Shown here: in pieces, positions 51,026 through 61,197 of the stretch
Layout of the letters: each line of letters opens with the position of its first letter
Position numbering within the stretch: position 1 is the first letter of the stretch
NCBI GenBank assembly: GCA_943327755.2
Contig: CALPYF020000012.1
Location: forward strand, 1-64,000
Direction of reading: 5' to 3'
Source: Deinococcus hopiensis KR-140
GTDB taxonomy: Bacteria; Deinococcota; Deinococci; Deinococcales; Deinococcaceae
DNA: 64,000 bases
Notes under the pieces: model-generated
Databases searched by the model: none
What the model saw: the letters and a program-made list of their open reading frames with translations, nothing else
Told to the model about the DNA's origin: nothing
Program-made: the position numbers and the translations under genes

Positions 51026-51702
51026 GCCACGCCCACTTTCGGGCAGAAGGCCGCCATGACGCACGCGCCGCACTCGGGTTTACGGGCCGCGCAGACCCGG
51101 CGGCCGTGCAGGATCAGCGCGTGGTGCAGGAACACCCACCGTTCCCGCGGGAACAGGCGCTGGAGGTCCGCCTCGACCCTGTCGGGGTTCGACTGGGTGC
51201 TCAGGCCCAGGCGGCGCGCCAGTCGCCCGACGTGCGTGTCCACCGCGATCGCCGGGTACCCGAAGGCGTTCGACAGGACCACGTTCGCGGTCTTGCGGCC
51301 CGCGCCGGGCAGCGCCACCACCGCGTCGAAATCGTTCGGGACCTCGCCCCCGTGCCGTTCGACCAGCAGGCGGGCCAGCGCCGCGAGGTTGCGGGCCTTG
51401 GCGCGGTACAGCCCGATCCGGCGGATCAGCGGCTCGATGTCCTCGGCCTCGGCCTGACTCAGGGCGTGCGCGTCCGGGTAAGCGCCGAACAGCGCGGGCG
51501 TCGCGGCGTTCACGCTCACGTCCGTCGCCTGCGCGCTCAGGACCGTCGCCACGAGCAGTTCGAACGGCGTGCGGAACTCCAGTTCCGTCCGCGCGTCCGG
51601 ATACAGGCCCTCCAGCGCCGTCAGGACCTGCGGGGCCCGCACCCGCGCGCCCGGCGGCAGCCTCGCCGCACTTCTCTTCTTTTTGCCTGTCTGCCCAGTC
51701 AC
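51022..51702 (-). CDS. nth: endonuclease III
   Basis: 226 residues. DNA glycosylase/AP lyase that removes oxidised pyrimidines. The helix-hairpin-helix and catalytic region LPGAGRKTANVVLSNAFG with the lysine, followed by the catalytic Asp in VDTHVGRLARRLG, are intact. The [4Fe-4S] cluster cysteines are spaced C-x6-C-x2-C-x5-C in CAARKPECGACVMAAFC. Start: TAGCGT (51714-51709) ends 6 nt before a GTG at 51702; another GTG at 51705 is adjacent. A basic tail of about 15 residues precedes the domain. Confidence 0.94.
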   Translation of the reverse strand: MTGQTGKKKRSAARLPPGARVRAPQVLTALEGLYPDARTELEFRTPFELLVATVLSAQATDVSVNAATPALFGAYPDAHALSQAEAEDIEPLIRRIGLYRAKARNLAALARLLVERHGGEVPNDFDAVVALPGAGRKTANVVLSNAFGYPAIAVDTHVGRLARRLGLSTQSNPDRVEADLQRLFPRERWVFLHHALILHGRRVCAARKPECGACVMAAFCPKVGVA

Positions 51703-51796
51703 CACGCCACGCTACACCCCGCTCATGCGGCACGTCCGCGCGCCTGGGACAGCCAGGAGCCGCAACCCACGCCTGCCGATCCGCGTACCTGGGAAC

Positions 51797-52018
51797 ATGA
51801 GACTCGCCGCCATCCTCCTGGGTATCCTGGCCGCCATCGGCCTGCTGCTGGGCCTGCTGCCCCTGCTGGGCTGGCTGAACTGGCTGCTGGTGCTGCCACC
51901 CGCCGTGCTCGGCCTGATCCTCGCTGTACTGGCCAGGGACCGGGGCGCGACCACCCTGAACGTCGTCGTCCTCGGACTGGCCGCGCTGCGCCTGTTCCTG
52001 GGTGGCGGCGTCCTGTAG
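51797..52018 (+). CDS. small membrane protein, 73 aa
   Basis: Hydrophobic throughout, with two or three helices and a short charged turn ARDRGATT near residue 48. TACCTG (51786-51791) ends 5 nt before the ATG, consistent with a leaderless transcript. No family recognised. It is divergent from nth and followed by tRNA-Trp. Confidence 0.65.
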   Translation: MRLAAILLGILAAIGLLLGLLPLLGWLNWLLVLPPAVLGLILAVLARDRGATTLNVVVLGLAALRLFLGGGVL

Positions 52019-52043
52019 GCGGCCGGTCCGCCCCAGCTCACCC

Positions 52044-52072
52044 TTGCGCGACGCCGGGACGGGTGCTACTCT
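52044..52072 (+). promoter_or_regulatory. tRNA-Trp promoter
   Basis: TTGCGC (52044-52049), a 17-nt spacer and TACTCT (52067-52072), about 25 nt before the likely transcription start to tRNA 5' end. Confidence 0.65.
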
Positions 52073-52102
52073 GCACAGGCCCGCGCGGACAGCGCGCGAG
52101 AA

Positions 52103-52180
<78 letters not shown>

Positions 52181-52182
52181 GC

Positions 52183-52210
52183 AACACCCCGCACCGAAAT
52201 GCGGGGTGTT
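52183..52210 (+). terminator. terminator after tRNA-Trp
   Basis: Perfect 11-bp stem (52183-52193 with 52200-52210) with a 6-nt loop and a TTTT run, directly behind the tRNA. Confidence 0.88.
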
Positions 52211-52361
52211 TTGCTGCCCTGGCGGTGGGTTGCCCCTGTCAGAAGTCTGACGCGATCAGCACTGCCGTATCCATGAAGGTGTGGTGTGAACTTCACCCCA
52301 GCGGCCGGGGCCGGGCCTTTATAGACTCTGGGTCATTCCCTCACGCGAGTCAAGGAGTCCC

Positions 52362-52997
52362 ATGAAGAAGTTCACTGTTCTGTCCCTCGTTGCCCTGAGC
52401 GTGTCCCTCGCCAGCTGCAGCAAGATCGTGGGCGCGGCCATCCCCGCCCAGACCCTCAGCAATCCGGCCGGACTGGAAGGCAAGCAGCTCGTCGCCTCCT
52501 CCCCCCTGATGATCGAATCGGTACGCGGCACGGTCAGCTACAGCACGGCCGGCGCGCCCTTCGACGACATTCAGATTCCGGACCTGCCGTTCGGCATCAA
52601 GCCCGGCGGCCTGGACTTCAAGACCGGGTTCAGCCAGATCGACGTGACAGGGGCGTGCGTGAAACCGCAGACCTTTACCGTGACGGTCCGCGACGTGAAG
52701 GTGGACGCCAGTGACGCGGCCGCCAGCGCCAGCTTCACCGCGAACGCGGCCGCGCAGTTCACGCTGACCAGGACGTCCGAAAGTGCCGGGAAAGCCGCGT
52801 ACAGCGTCTCCGACACCAGACTGAACGTGGGGGCGGACGTGGAGACCGCCAAGAAGTTCTTCTCGATCCTCACCACGGGCGGCAAGAACACCGTCAGCGT
52901 CACGGCCACCATCAGCGCCAGCGACAACGGCCTGGCGGGCTGCACCATGGGCTTCACCCTCAAGGACGTCAGCGTCACCCTGAGCAAGTTCCAGTAA
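52362..52997 (+). CDS. secreted lipoprotein, unknown function
   Basis: 211 residues. The signal peptide ends in a lipobox LASC at residues 16-19, so the mature protein is lipid-anchored at Cys19. The rest is beta-rich (FTVTVRDVKVDASDAAASAS, NTVSVTATISASDNG) with two further cysteines at about 98 and 193 that may pair. No family recognised. AAGGAG stands 4 nt before the ATG, and TATAGA (52320-52325) is a likely -10 box with a leader of about 30 nt. A strong hairpin follows the stop. Confidence 0.78.
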   Translation: MKKFTVLSLVALSVSLASCSKIVGAAIPAQTLSNPAGLEGKQLVASSPLMIESVRGTVSYSTAGAPFDDIQIPDLPFGIKPGGLDFKTGFSQIDVTGACVKPQTFTVTVRDVKVDASDAAASASFTANAAAQFTLTRTSESAGKAAYSVSDTRLNVGADVETAKKFFSILTTGGKNTVSVTATISASDNGLAGCTMGFTLKDVSVTLSKFQ

Positions 52998-53011
52998 GGC
53001 CGTCACCCGAA

Positions 53012-53039
53012 CCGCCCCCTTCCACGTGGAAGGGGGCGG
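53012..53039. terminator. terminator between lipoprotein gene and cutA
   Basis: Inverted repeat 53012-53024 with 53027-53039, nearly closed at its centre. It serves two convergent genes. Confidence 0.8.
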
Positions 53040-53045
53040 CGGTGT

Positions 53046-53366
53046 TCAGCGCTGCGGTGGGGTGAGGGCGTCGCGCAGCCACGCCTGGAATTCCGGCAGG
53101 GCGCGGTCATACTGCAGGGCGATGATCTCGGGCACCTCGTAGGGGTGCACGGCCTTGATGCGCGCCTCCAGATCCGGGTACTGCTCGCCGCTGGTCTTGA
53201 TCAGCAGCAGGCTCTCGGGATCCTCGGCGACCTCGCCCTGCCAGCGGTACACGCTCTGCAGGCCGGGAATGATGTTCACGCAACCGGCCAGGTGCTCGGC
53301 GACGAGGGTGCGGGCCAGGTCAAGAGCCCGCTCGGGGGGGAGGGTGACCATGACGACAAGTGACAC
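53046..53366 (-). CDS. cutA: CutA-like divalent cation tolerance protein
   Basis: 106 residues, the family size. VVMVTLPPERALDLARTLVA at the start, EHLAGCVNIIPGLQSVYRWQ and SLLLIKTSGEQYPDLEARIK are diagnostic. CutA forms tight trimers; its link to copper tolerance is old and its true role is unclear. TATGCT (53378-53373) ends 6 nt before the GTG at 53366, a leaderless start. A much longer frame continues upstream through the LapA-like and accD genes in antisense and is spurious. Confidence 0.92.
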   Translation of the reverse strand: MSLVVMVTLPPERALDLARTLVAEHLAGCVNIIPGLQSVYRWQGEVAEDPESLLLIKTSGEQYPDLEARIKAVHPYEVPEIIALQYDRALPEFQAWLRDALTPPQR

Positions 53367-53486
53367 GCGATCAGCATACGTCCTGCGCCGCGCGGGGCGC
53401 GAGCAGCCCCCCCCGGAGTGTGAGCCGCCCGGAACGTCAACGTTGCCGCAAGGGCAGCCCGCAGGTGCGCCCGCTACGCTGAGCGG

Positions 53487-53930
53487 ATGAGAACCGTCGT
53501 GTTGATTGTCGCGCTGGTGCTGCTGGGTCTGTTCGCAGTCCTGAACACCAACGCACTGATGTTTCCCCACACGCTGAGCCTGGGGTTCGTCACGTACACC
53601 GGCGTGCCCATGGGCCTGATCCTGCTGATCGTGGCGACCCTCCTGACCCTGGTCTTTTACTTCTGGGCGGGCATCTCGGGGCTGCGCGCCCAGGCGGACA
53701 GCGCCAAGCTGCTGCGAGACATGGAGGCCCTGCGCACCAGCCTCGACCAGCAGGAGGGCAGCCGCTTCGCGCAGCTCCAGACGCACCTCGACGAGCGCTT
53801 CCGGGTGCTGGGCCAGGGCAGTGGCGGCGCGGACGTCGCGGCCCTGAACGCCCGCGTGGACGCCCTGCAACGCGACCTGAACGTGCAGCTCGCGCAGATG
53901 GACGACTACCTGAAGACCAAGCTGGGCTGA
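53487..53930 (+). CDS. LapA-domain membrane protein
   Basis: 147 residues. Two membrane helices (about 4-20 and 42-62) with the LapA/DUF1049 pattern, where NTNALMF follows the first helix, then a cytoplasmic coiled coil to the end. Family members help lipopolysaccharide assembly in proteobacteria; the role in Deinococcus is unknown. TACGCT (53475-53480) ends 6 nt before the ATG, a leaderless start. It lies upstream of accD on the same strand, but an accD promoter stands between. Confidence 0.78.
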   Translation: MRTVVLIVALVLLGLFAVLNTNALMFPHTLSLGFVTYTGVPMGLILLIVATLLTLVFYFWAGISGLRAQADSAKLLRDMEALRTSLDQQEGSRFAQLQTHLDERFRVLGQGSGGADVAALNARVDALQRDLNVQLAQMDDYLKTKLG

Positions 53931-53964
53931 GGTGTGGGTGCCGGGCGGCGCGGCTGGACGCTCC

Positions 53965-54005
53965 TTGCACCCGGTGCAAAAGCAGCGGGCCGCGCCGCCT
54001 AGAAT
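53965..54005 (+). promoter_or_regulatory. accDA promoter region with a TTGCAC dyad
   Basis: TTGCACCCGGTGCAA (53965-53979) is a perfect 6-3-6 inverted repeat. TAGAAT (54000-54005) is a good -10 box with GGAGG and the accD ATG downstream. The dyad covers the expected -35 position, as a repressor or activator site would. Confidence 0.5.
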
Positions 54006-54026
54006 GCCCACGGAGGAGTACACCGC

Positions 54027-55831
<1,805 letters not shown>

Positions 55832-55846
55832 CCCACCCCCATCCGG

Positions 55847-55876
55847 CGCGGACCGCCCAGTTAGGGGCGGTCCGCG
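55847..55876 (+). terminator. terminator after accDA
   Basis: Perfect 12-bp stem (55847-55858 with 55865-55876) with a 6-nt loop, followed by TTTGTTCT. Confidence 0.88.
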
Positions 55877-55908
55877 TTTGTTCTGGCTGGGCGCGGCTAT
55901 GCTCGGGC

Positions 55909-56544
55909 ATGCCTGACCTGCCCACCCTGCTCGCCTTCAGCGTCGCGGCGCTGGCCCTGATCGTCATTCCCGGCCCCAGCGTGCTGTACATCGTGGCGCG
56001 CAGCCTCCACCAGGGACGGCGCGCCGGACTGATCTCCGCGCTGGGCGTGCAGACCGGCGGACTGGTGCACGTCCTGGCCGCCACGCTGGGCGTCTCCGCG
56101 CTCGTGCTGTCCAGCGCGCTGCTGTTCAGCGTCCTGAAATGGGCGGGGGCTGCGTACCTGATCGTGCTGGGCCTCCGCACCCTGCGTGCCCCCACCCCGG
56201 ACGCCCTGACCGTCACCGTGCCGGACGCGCCGCCCCTGACGCGAATCTACCGGCAGGGCGCGGTCGTGAACGCCCTGAACCCCAAGACGGCGCTGTTCTT
56301 CCTGGCGTTCCTGCCGCAGTTCGTGCACCCCGGTCACGGGCCGGTGTGGGCGCAGACCCTCACGCTGGGGCTGGTGTTCCTGGGCCTCGCCACCCTGAGT
56401 GACGGCGCGTACGCCCTACTGGCCGGCAGCCTGGGGCGGCGCTGGCAGGGAAGCCGCACCTTCGCCCGGCGGCAGCAGCAGGTGTCCGGCGGGGTGTACC
56501 TCGCGCTGGGCGTGGGCACCGCCCTGATCCCCCACGGGTCATGA
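55909..56544 (+). CDS. LysE/RhtB-family amino acid exporter
   Basis: 211 residues with six membrane helices. The N-terminal LALIVIPGPSVLYIVARSLH then QGRRAGLISALGVQTGGLVH is the family signature, and NPKTALFFLAFLPQFVHPG in the second half is also diagnostic. Members export lysine, threonine, homoserine lactone or related compounds; the substrate here is unknown. TATGCT (55898-55903) ends 5 nt before the ATG, a leaderless start. The 3' end overlaps the convergent HAD gene by 6 nt. Confidence 0.9.
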   Translation: MPDLPTLLAFSVAALALIVIPGPSVLYIVARSLHQGRRAGLISALGVQTGGLVHVLAATLGVSALVLSSALLFSVLKWAGAAYLIVLGLRTLRAPTPDALTVTVPDAPPLTRIYRQGAVVNALNPKTALFFLAFLPQFVHPGHGPVWAQTLTLGLVFLGLATLSDGAYALLAGSLGRRWQGSRTFARRQQQVSGGVYLALGVGTALIPHGS

Positions 56545-57243
56545 GGGCCGGGGCAGGTCGGCCAGCGCCGCCACGCTGAGCGCCGCGCCACCCGCCAGCG
56601 CCCGCTCCCGCACGCGCGGGTGCGCGTGGACGTGCCACGCGGGCAGCCCCGCCGCGAGTGCGCCACGCACGTCATGCTCCGGACTGTCCCCCACGTACGC
56701 GCCTGCCCCGGCCGGCAGACCCAGGGCATTCAGCGTCACCCGGAAGGGCAGGGGATCGGGTTTCAGCGCCCCCACCTCACCCGCGATAACGACCACCTCG
56801 AACACGTCGGGGAGGCAGGCCTGCACCCGCGCCCGCTGCGCCGGGCCGTCGTACGCGTTGGACAGCAGCGCCAGCCGCACCCCCGCCCCCCGCAGGTCAC
56901 GCAGCAGCTCCGCCGCGCCCGGCATGGGCACCGTCGCCGCCACCAGCGCCCGCGTGTACACGCCCAGGTGCTCCTCCGTCAGCGTCACGCCGTACGCCGC
57001 GAGCGTCCGCCCCAGCCGCTCGGCGTCCTGCCGCAGCGGGTCAGCCTGTCCGGCCTCCACCCGGTTATGGAAGGCCATGATCTCGTCCACGGCGCGATTC
57101 TCGAACGCCGTCTGCGGCACATCCGGGCAGGCCGCACGCCGCAGCGTGTCCAGCGCATGAACGTCCGCCGCGACGAAATCCGTCAGCGTGCCGTCGAAAT
57201 CGAAGGCCAGGAAGCGCAGCGGAGCGGGCAGGTCGGGACGCAC
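56539..57243 (-). CDS. HAD-superfamily hydrolase
   Basis: 234 residues. The nucleophile motif LAFDFDGTLTDF opens the protein; LALLSNAYDG is motif II and KPDPLPFRVTLNAL then YVGDSPEHDVRGALAAG are motifs III and IV. The cap is helical and inserted after motif I, as in phosphoglycolate-phosphatase-like enzymes. Likely a small-molecule phosphatase. TAGGCT (57255-57250) ends 6 nt before the GTG at 57243, a leaderless start. The stop overlaps the convergent exporter gene. Confidence 0.88.
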   Translation of the reverse strand: MRPDLPAPLRFLAFDFDGTLTDFVAADVHALDTLRRAACPDVPQTAFENRAVDEIMAFHNRVEAGQADPLRQDAERLGRTLAAYGVTLTEEHLGVYTRALVAATVPMPGAAELLRDLRGAGVRLALLSNAYDGPAQRARVQACLPDVFEVVVIAGEVGALKPDPLPFRVTLNALGLPAGAGAYVGDSPEHDVRGALAAGLPAWHVHAHPRVRERALAGGAALSVAALADLPRPS

Positions 57244-57280
57244 CCCGGCAGCCTACCCGTCCCACCTCGTGCGTGCCGCC

Positions 57281-58162
57281 TCAGCCGAGCATGTCGAGTT
57301 CCTGCACGCCGCTCAGGAATTCGCGCTGCGGGTACTCGTCCGGGTCGAACCCGCGGTCGCCCTCGGCGGGCGTGACGCTCAGGGACGCGAAGTCGAACAG
57401 GGTGCGGTCCATCAGGTGGCTGGGGGTGACGCGGGTCAGGGCGCGGGCGATGTTCGTCAGGCGGCCCGGGTGCTCCCGCTCCCAGCCTTCGAGCATCTCG
57501 CCCACGACCTTGCGCTGGAGGTTCTCCTGGCTGCCGCAGAGGTTGCAGGGAATGATCGGGAACTCGCGGGCCTGCGCGTAGCGGATGATGTCGGCCTCCG
57601 CGACGTAGGCCAGGGGGCGGATGACGACGTTCGTGCCGTCGTCGCTCTGGAGTTTGGGCGGCATGGCCTTCAGGCGTGCGCCGAAGAACAGGTTCATGAA
57701 CAGCGTTTCCAGGATGTCGTCGCGGTGGTGGCCCAGCGCGATCTTGGTCGCGCCGATCTTGCGGGCGTGGGCGTACAGGATGCCGCGGCGCAGGCGGCTG
57801 CACAGCGCGCAGGTGGTCTTGCCTTCCGGCGTCTTCTCCTTGACGACGCTGTACGTGTCCTCGGTCAGGATGTCGAAACGCACGCCCAGCTGCGTCAGGT
57901 AGCGGGGCAGGACGTCCTTCGGGAAGCCCGGCTGGCCCTGGTCGAGGTTCACGGCGACGATCTCGAAGTCGATGGGCGCCTTCTTCTGCAGGTTCAGCAG
58001 GACGTCCAGCAGGGTGTAACTGTCCTTCCCGCCGGACAGGCAGACCATCACGCGGTCGCCGTCCTCGATCATGCGGTAGTCGCCGATCGCCTGTCCCACC
58101 CCCTTCACGATCGTCTGGAAGAGGCGGGGGTCGGTGGCAGAGGTGGGGGCAGTCTGGGTCAT
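57281..58162 (-). CDS. ttcA: tRNA 2-thiocytidine synthetase TtcA
   Basis: 293 residues. Thiolates cytidine 32 of some tRNAs using ATP and an iron-sulphur cluster. The PP-loop is MVCLSGGKDSYTLLDVLLNL. Two CxxC pairs follow, CALCSRLRRGILY and IPCNLCGSQENLQ, as in TtcA rather than TilS. GATKIALGHHRDDILETLFM is another family block. It stands alone, divergent from the penicillin-binding protein gene across 227 nt in which I see no further gene. Confidence 0.92.
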   Translation of the reverse strand: MTQTAPTSATDPRLFQTIVKGVGQAIGDYRMIEDGDRVMVCLSGGKDSYTLLDVLLNLQKKAPIDFEIVAVNLDQGQPGFPKDVLPRYLTQLGVRFDILTEDTYSVVKEKTPEGKTTCALCSRLRRGILYAHARKIGATKIALGHHRDDILETLFMNLFFGARLKAMPPKLQSDDGTNVVIRPLAYVAEADIIRYAQAREFPIIPCNLCGSQENLQRKVVGEMLEGWEREHPGRLTNIARALTRVTPSHLMDRTLFDFASLSVTPAEGDRGFDPDEYPQREFLSGVQELDMLG

Positions 58163-58389
58163 GGCGCGCTAACGGGTCATGGTACGCGCTGCGGGGCGGG
58201 GCAAGTGTTCCCTGCCTCCCCGCACCCCCCGCCCCGGGGGCCCGCAAGCCACAAGGGACGCTCATGCTTTCTGTGGACGGCGTAGCGGCCCGCGCGTGGC
58301 AGACTGCTGGTCATGACGGCCCCCGCCGCCCCCCTCACCGCCTCCGTGGCCGCAGCTTCCGTTCAGCTTCACCCGCTAGAGTGGCCCCG

Positions 58390-60798
58390 ATGAGAGCCTT
58401 GAACATCCTGGGCGGCGCGCTGCTCGCCGGAGCGGCTGGCGTGGGCGGCCTGTGGGTCGCGTGGGGCCGCAACCTGCCCAGCGTGTCCGACCTGGACGTC
58501 CTGGAATTCAGCGGGCAGACCCGCGTGTACGACCGCGCCGGCACGCTCGTCGGCACCCTGACACCCAGCCTCAGCAGCGGCGGCAGCGTGAACCGCGACC
58601 TGCTCAAGGCCGGGCAGATCAGCCCCTGGCTGCAGAAGGCGGTCGTGACCAGCGAGGACCGCCGCTTCTACCAGCACGGCGGCGTGGACGTGATCGGCAT
58701 CGGGCGCGGCCTCCTGAAGGGCCTGCTGAAAAACGACCTGGAGGGCGGCAGCTCCATCACGCAGCAGGTCGTGAAGAACACCCTGCTGGCCGACCTGCAG
58801 GGCGCGCGCACCGCGGAACGCAAGTTCAAGGAGGCGGTGCTGGCCTATCAGCTGGAACGCAACTTCGACAAGAAGCAGATCCTGAACGCGTACCTGAACG
58901 TCATCTACTGGGGCGACGGCGGCAACCGCGACATCATCGGGGCGGGCGGCGCGGCGCACGCTTACTTCGGGAAGGACGCGGCGGAACTGAACCTCGCCGA
59001 GAGCGTGTACCTCGCCACGATCATCCCCGCCCCGAACCGCCGCTACAAGGAATTCGGGTCGTACCGGCCCCTGATGAAGAGCCTGCTGGCCCGCATGGTC
59101 GAGGACGGGCAGGTCACGCAGGCCGAGGCGGACGCCGCCTGGAAGACCCCCATCTACCCCGCCGGGTGGCGCATCGGCTGGAACGCGGACGGCACGCTGC
59201 GCAGCGCGAACCTGGAACGCCCGGACCGCCTGGGTGAGAACCTCCAGCGGACCGAGGGCGCGCAGCGCTACCCGAACTTCTACTACCTGCAGGCGGTGGA
59301 AAAGGAACTGCTGCCCCTGATCGGCCGCAAGGCGCTGTACGGCGGCGGGAAGATCTACACCGGCATGAGTGCTCAGGCGCAGGCGGCTGCCGAGCAGGCC
59401 AGCCGGGGTGCCCGCCTGCCCGACGGCGCCACCCTGGGCGCGGCGCTGGTCCGGCCGGACAGCGGCGAGGTGTTGGCCCTGGTCGGGCAGAAACTCACGG
59501 ACGCGCGGCCCAGCGACTGGAACAACGCCACGCAGGCCCGGCGTCAGGTGGGCAGCAGCGTCAAGCCTTTGCTGTACGCCCTGGCGCTCGAGAAGGGCTG
59601 GAAGCAGAGCGACACGGTCCTCGACGCGCCCATCCAGGGCGACTACCAGCCCATGAACTACAACCGCCGCTGGACCGGTCGGTACGTCACCCTGCGCTAC
59701 TCGCTGGACCACAGCCTGAACCTCCCCACCGTACGGATCGGGCAGGAACTCGGCATCCCGACCTTCGAGGCGAAACTGCGCGACCTGGGCCTCACGCCCC
59801 CCGCGAACGCCGGGCTGTCCCTGACCATCGGCACGCTGGAAGCCAGCCCGCTGCAGATGGCGTCCGCGTACGCCACCTTCGCCAACGGCGGCCTGTACTA
59901 CGCGCCCACCCTGGTCCGCAAGGTCGAGGACGCGCGCGGTAAGGTCATCTACTCCCGCGCCGCCCCCACCCCGAAGCGCGTGTGGGACGCCCGCGCCGCC
60001 TGGCTGGGCCTGGACATGCTGCGCGGCGTCGTCAACGACCTGACGGCGTCCCAGGGGGGCCTCGCCACCCGCGCCCTGATTCCCGGCTGGCCCGTCGGCG
60101 GGAAGACCGGCACCACCAACGACATCAAGGACCTCTGGTTCGCGGGTGTCACCCCCACCGTCGCCGGGGCCGTCTGGGTCGGGAAGCAGGAGGGCGGGGC
60201 GCTGCCCGGCTGGGCGTACAGCGGCGAGATTCCCACGCCCATCTGGCAGCAGGCGGTGGCGGGCGCGCTGGCCGGGCAGCCCGAGGCCGCCTTCCGGGAG
60301 CCGGACGGCGTCACGTACCGCGTCGTGCGGAACGTGAACATGGCCTTCCGCACCGAGGACGCCGACAACGAACCCGTCGCCCGTGACGGCAGCGGCAGCA
60401 CCAGCGGCTTCTTCGGCCGCCGCCGCCAGCCCGCCCCGCCCGCGCAGGCCAGCCCGGCGCCCGACCCGGACCCCGCGCCCGTCCCCACCGAGGAGGTCGC
60501 GGCCCCCGAACCCACCCCCGAGGCGACCCCCGAGCCCACCCCGGTGGACGCCATTCCCGCCACGCCACCCGAACCGCAGGTGCAGCCGGACCCCACCCCC
60601 ACCCCCGAACCGGTCACGCCGGACCCCGCCCCGGAGGTGCCGGTGCAGAACCCGCCCGAACCGCTGCCGGTCGAACCCGACCCCACCGTCATCCCGGATC
60701 AGAACCCCGGCGATCAGGGCGAGACCCCCGCCGACCCGACCACCCCGGACGGGCAGGACACCACCGACCCCGCAGGCGAGATTCCCCCGCTGAACTGA
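58390..60798 (+). CDS. class A penicillin-binding protein (PBP1A-like)
   Basis: 802 residues. Builds peptidoglycan. One N-terminal membrane helix, then the glycosyltransferase domain (TSEDRRFYQHGGVDVIGIGR with the catalytic Glu, GGSSITQQVVKNTL) and the transpeptidase domain with SSVKP, SLN in SLDHSLNLPTV and KTGTTND. The last 125 residues, from about 680, are a low-complexity tail rich in Pro, Glu, Thr and Val. TAGAGT (58377-58382) ends 7 nt before the ATG at 58390, so the longer frame from 58264 is not used. Confidence 0.93.
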   Translation: MRALNILGGALLAGAAGVGGLWVAWGRNLPSVSDLDVLEFSGQTRVYDRAGTLVGTLTPSLSSGGSVNRDLLKAGQISPWLQKAVVTSEDRRFYQHGGVDVIGIGRGLLKGLLKNDLEGGSSITQQVVKNTLLADLQGARTAERKFKEAVLAYQLERNFDKKQILNAYLNVIYWGDGGNRDIIGAGGAAHAYFGKDAAELNLAESVYLATIIPAPNRRYKEFGSYRPLMKSLLARMVEDGQVTQAEADAAWKTPIYPAGWRIGWNADGTLRSANLERPDRLGENLQRTEGAQRYPNFYYLQAVEKELLPLIGRKALYGGGKIYTGMSAQAQAAAEQASRGARLPDGATLGAALVRPDSGEVLALVGQKLTDARPSDWNNATQARRQVGSSVKPLLYALALEKGWKQSDTVLDAPIQGDYQPMNYNRRWTGRYVTLRYSLDHSLNLPTVRIGQELGIPTFEAKLRDLGLTPPANAGLSLTIGTLEASPLQMASAYATFANGGLYYAPTLVRKVEDARGKVIYSRAAPTPKRVWDARAAWLGLDMLRGVVNDLTASQGGLATRALIPGWPVGGKTGTTNDIKDLWFAGVTPTVAGAVWVGKQEGGALPGWAYSGEIPTPIWQQAVAGALAGQPEAAFREPDGVTYRVVRNVNMAFRTEDADNEPVARDGSGSTSGFFGRRRQPAPPAQASPAPDPDPAPVPTEEVAAPEPTPEATPEPTPVDAIPATPPEPQVQPDPTPTPEPVTPDPAPEVPVQNPPEPLPVEPDPTVIPDQNPGDQGETPADPTTPDGQDTTDPAGEIPPLN

Positions 60799-60842
60799 CC
60801 CCGGGCAGGAACAGGGCCGCCGCCGCACTCTAGACTGCGCGC

Positions 60843-61082
60843 ATGACGGCCCTGTTCTGGCTGATGTCCCTGCTGGCCGCCGCCCTGGCGCTCGGCAGCG
60901 TGACGCTCCTGACCCGCGACCTGCCGCGCGTGTCCATCCCCGGCATCGCGGGCGAACTGCTGACCTTCGCGCTGCTGGGCGCCCTGCTGCTGCTGGACGC
61001 GCCCCTGGCGACCCTGCTGCCCGCCCTGCTCGCCGGACTGATCGGCACCGCCTTCGGGCTGTACCGACTGCTGAACCGGTAG
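60843..61082 (+). CDS. small membrane protein, 79 aa
   Basis: Three hydrophobic helices with a short linker TRDLPRVSIPG and a basic C-terminus YRLLNR. No family recognised. TAGACT (60831-60836) ends 6 nt before the ATG, a leaderless start, so it is transcribed separately from the upstream penicillin-binding protein. It ends before a strong shared terminator. Confidence 0.68.
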   Translation: MTALFWLMSLLAAALALGSVTLLTRDLPRVSIPGIAGELLTFALLGALLLLDAPLATLLPALLAGLIGTAFGLYRLLNR

Positions 61083-61125
61083 GAGAGGGGTGTGGGGGGT
61101 GGGCTGTGGGTTGTAGGAAGGGCAA

Positions 61126-61164
61126 AAGGAGGGGGGCGTGCGGATCAATCGCACGCCCCTCCTT
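61126..61164. terminator. terminator between convergent genes
   Basis: Long GC stem with a two-base bulge: 61126-61142 pairs with 61150-61164 across a 7-nt loop. AAAA precedes on the left, giving T residues on the minus transcript. Upstream at 61106-61120 is GTGGGTTGTAGGAAG, shared in inverse orientation with the region at 31.8 kb. Confidence 0.75.
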
Positions 61165-61197
61165 CAACTGTCAACGTTCAACCTGCGACCATCACCC

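Noticed and set aside
58369..61167. 932-codon minus-strand open frame
   Set aside because: Antisense to the penicillin-binding protein gene, with a glycine-rich, motif-free product.
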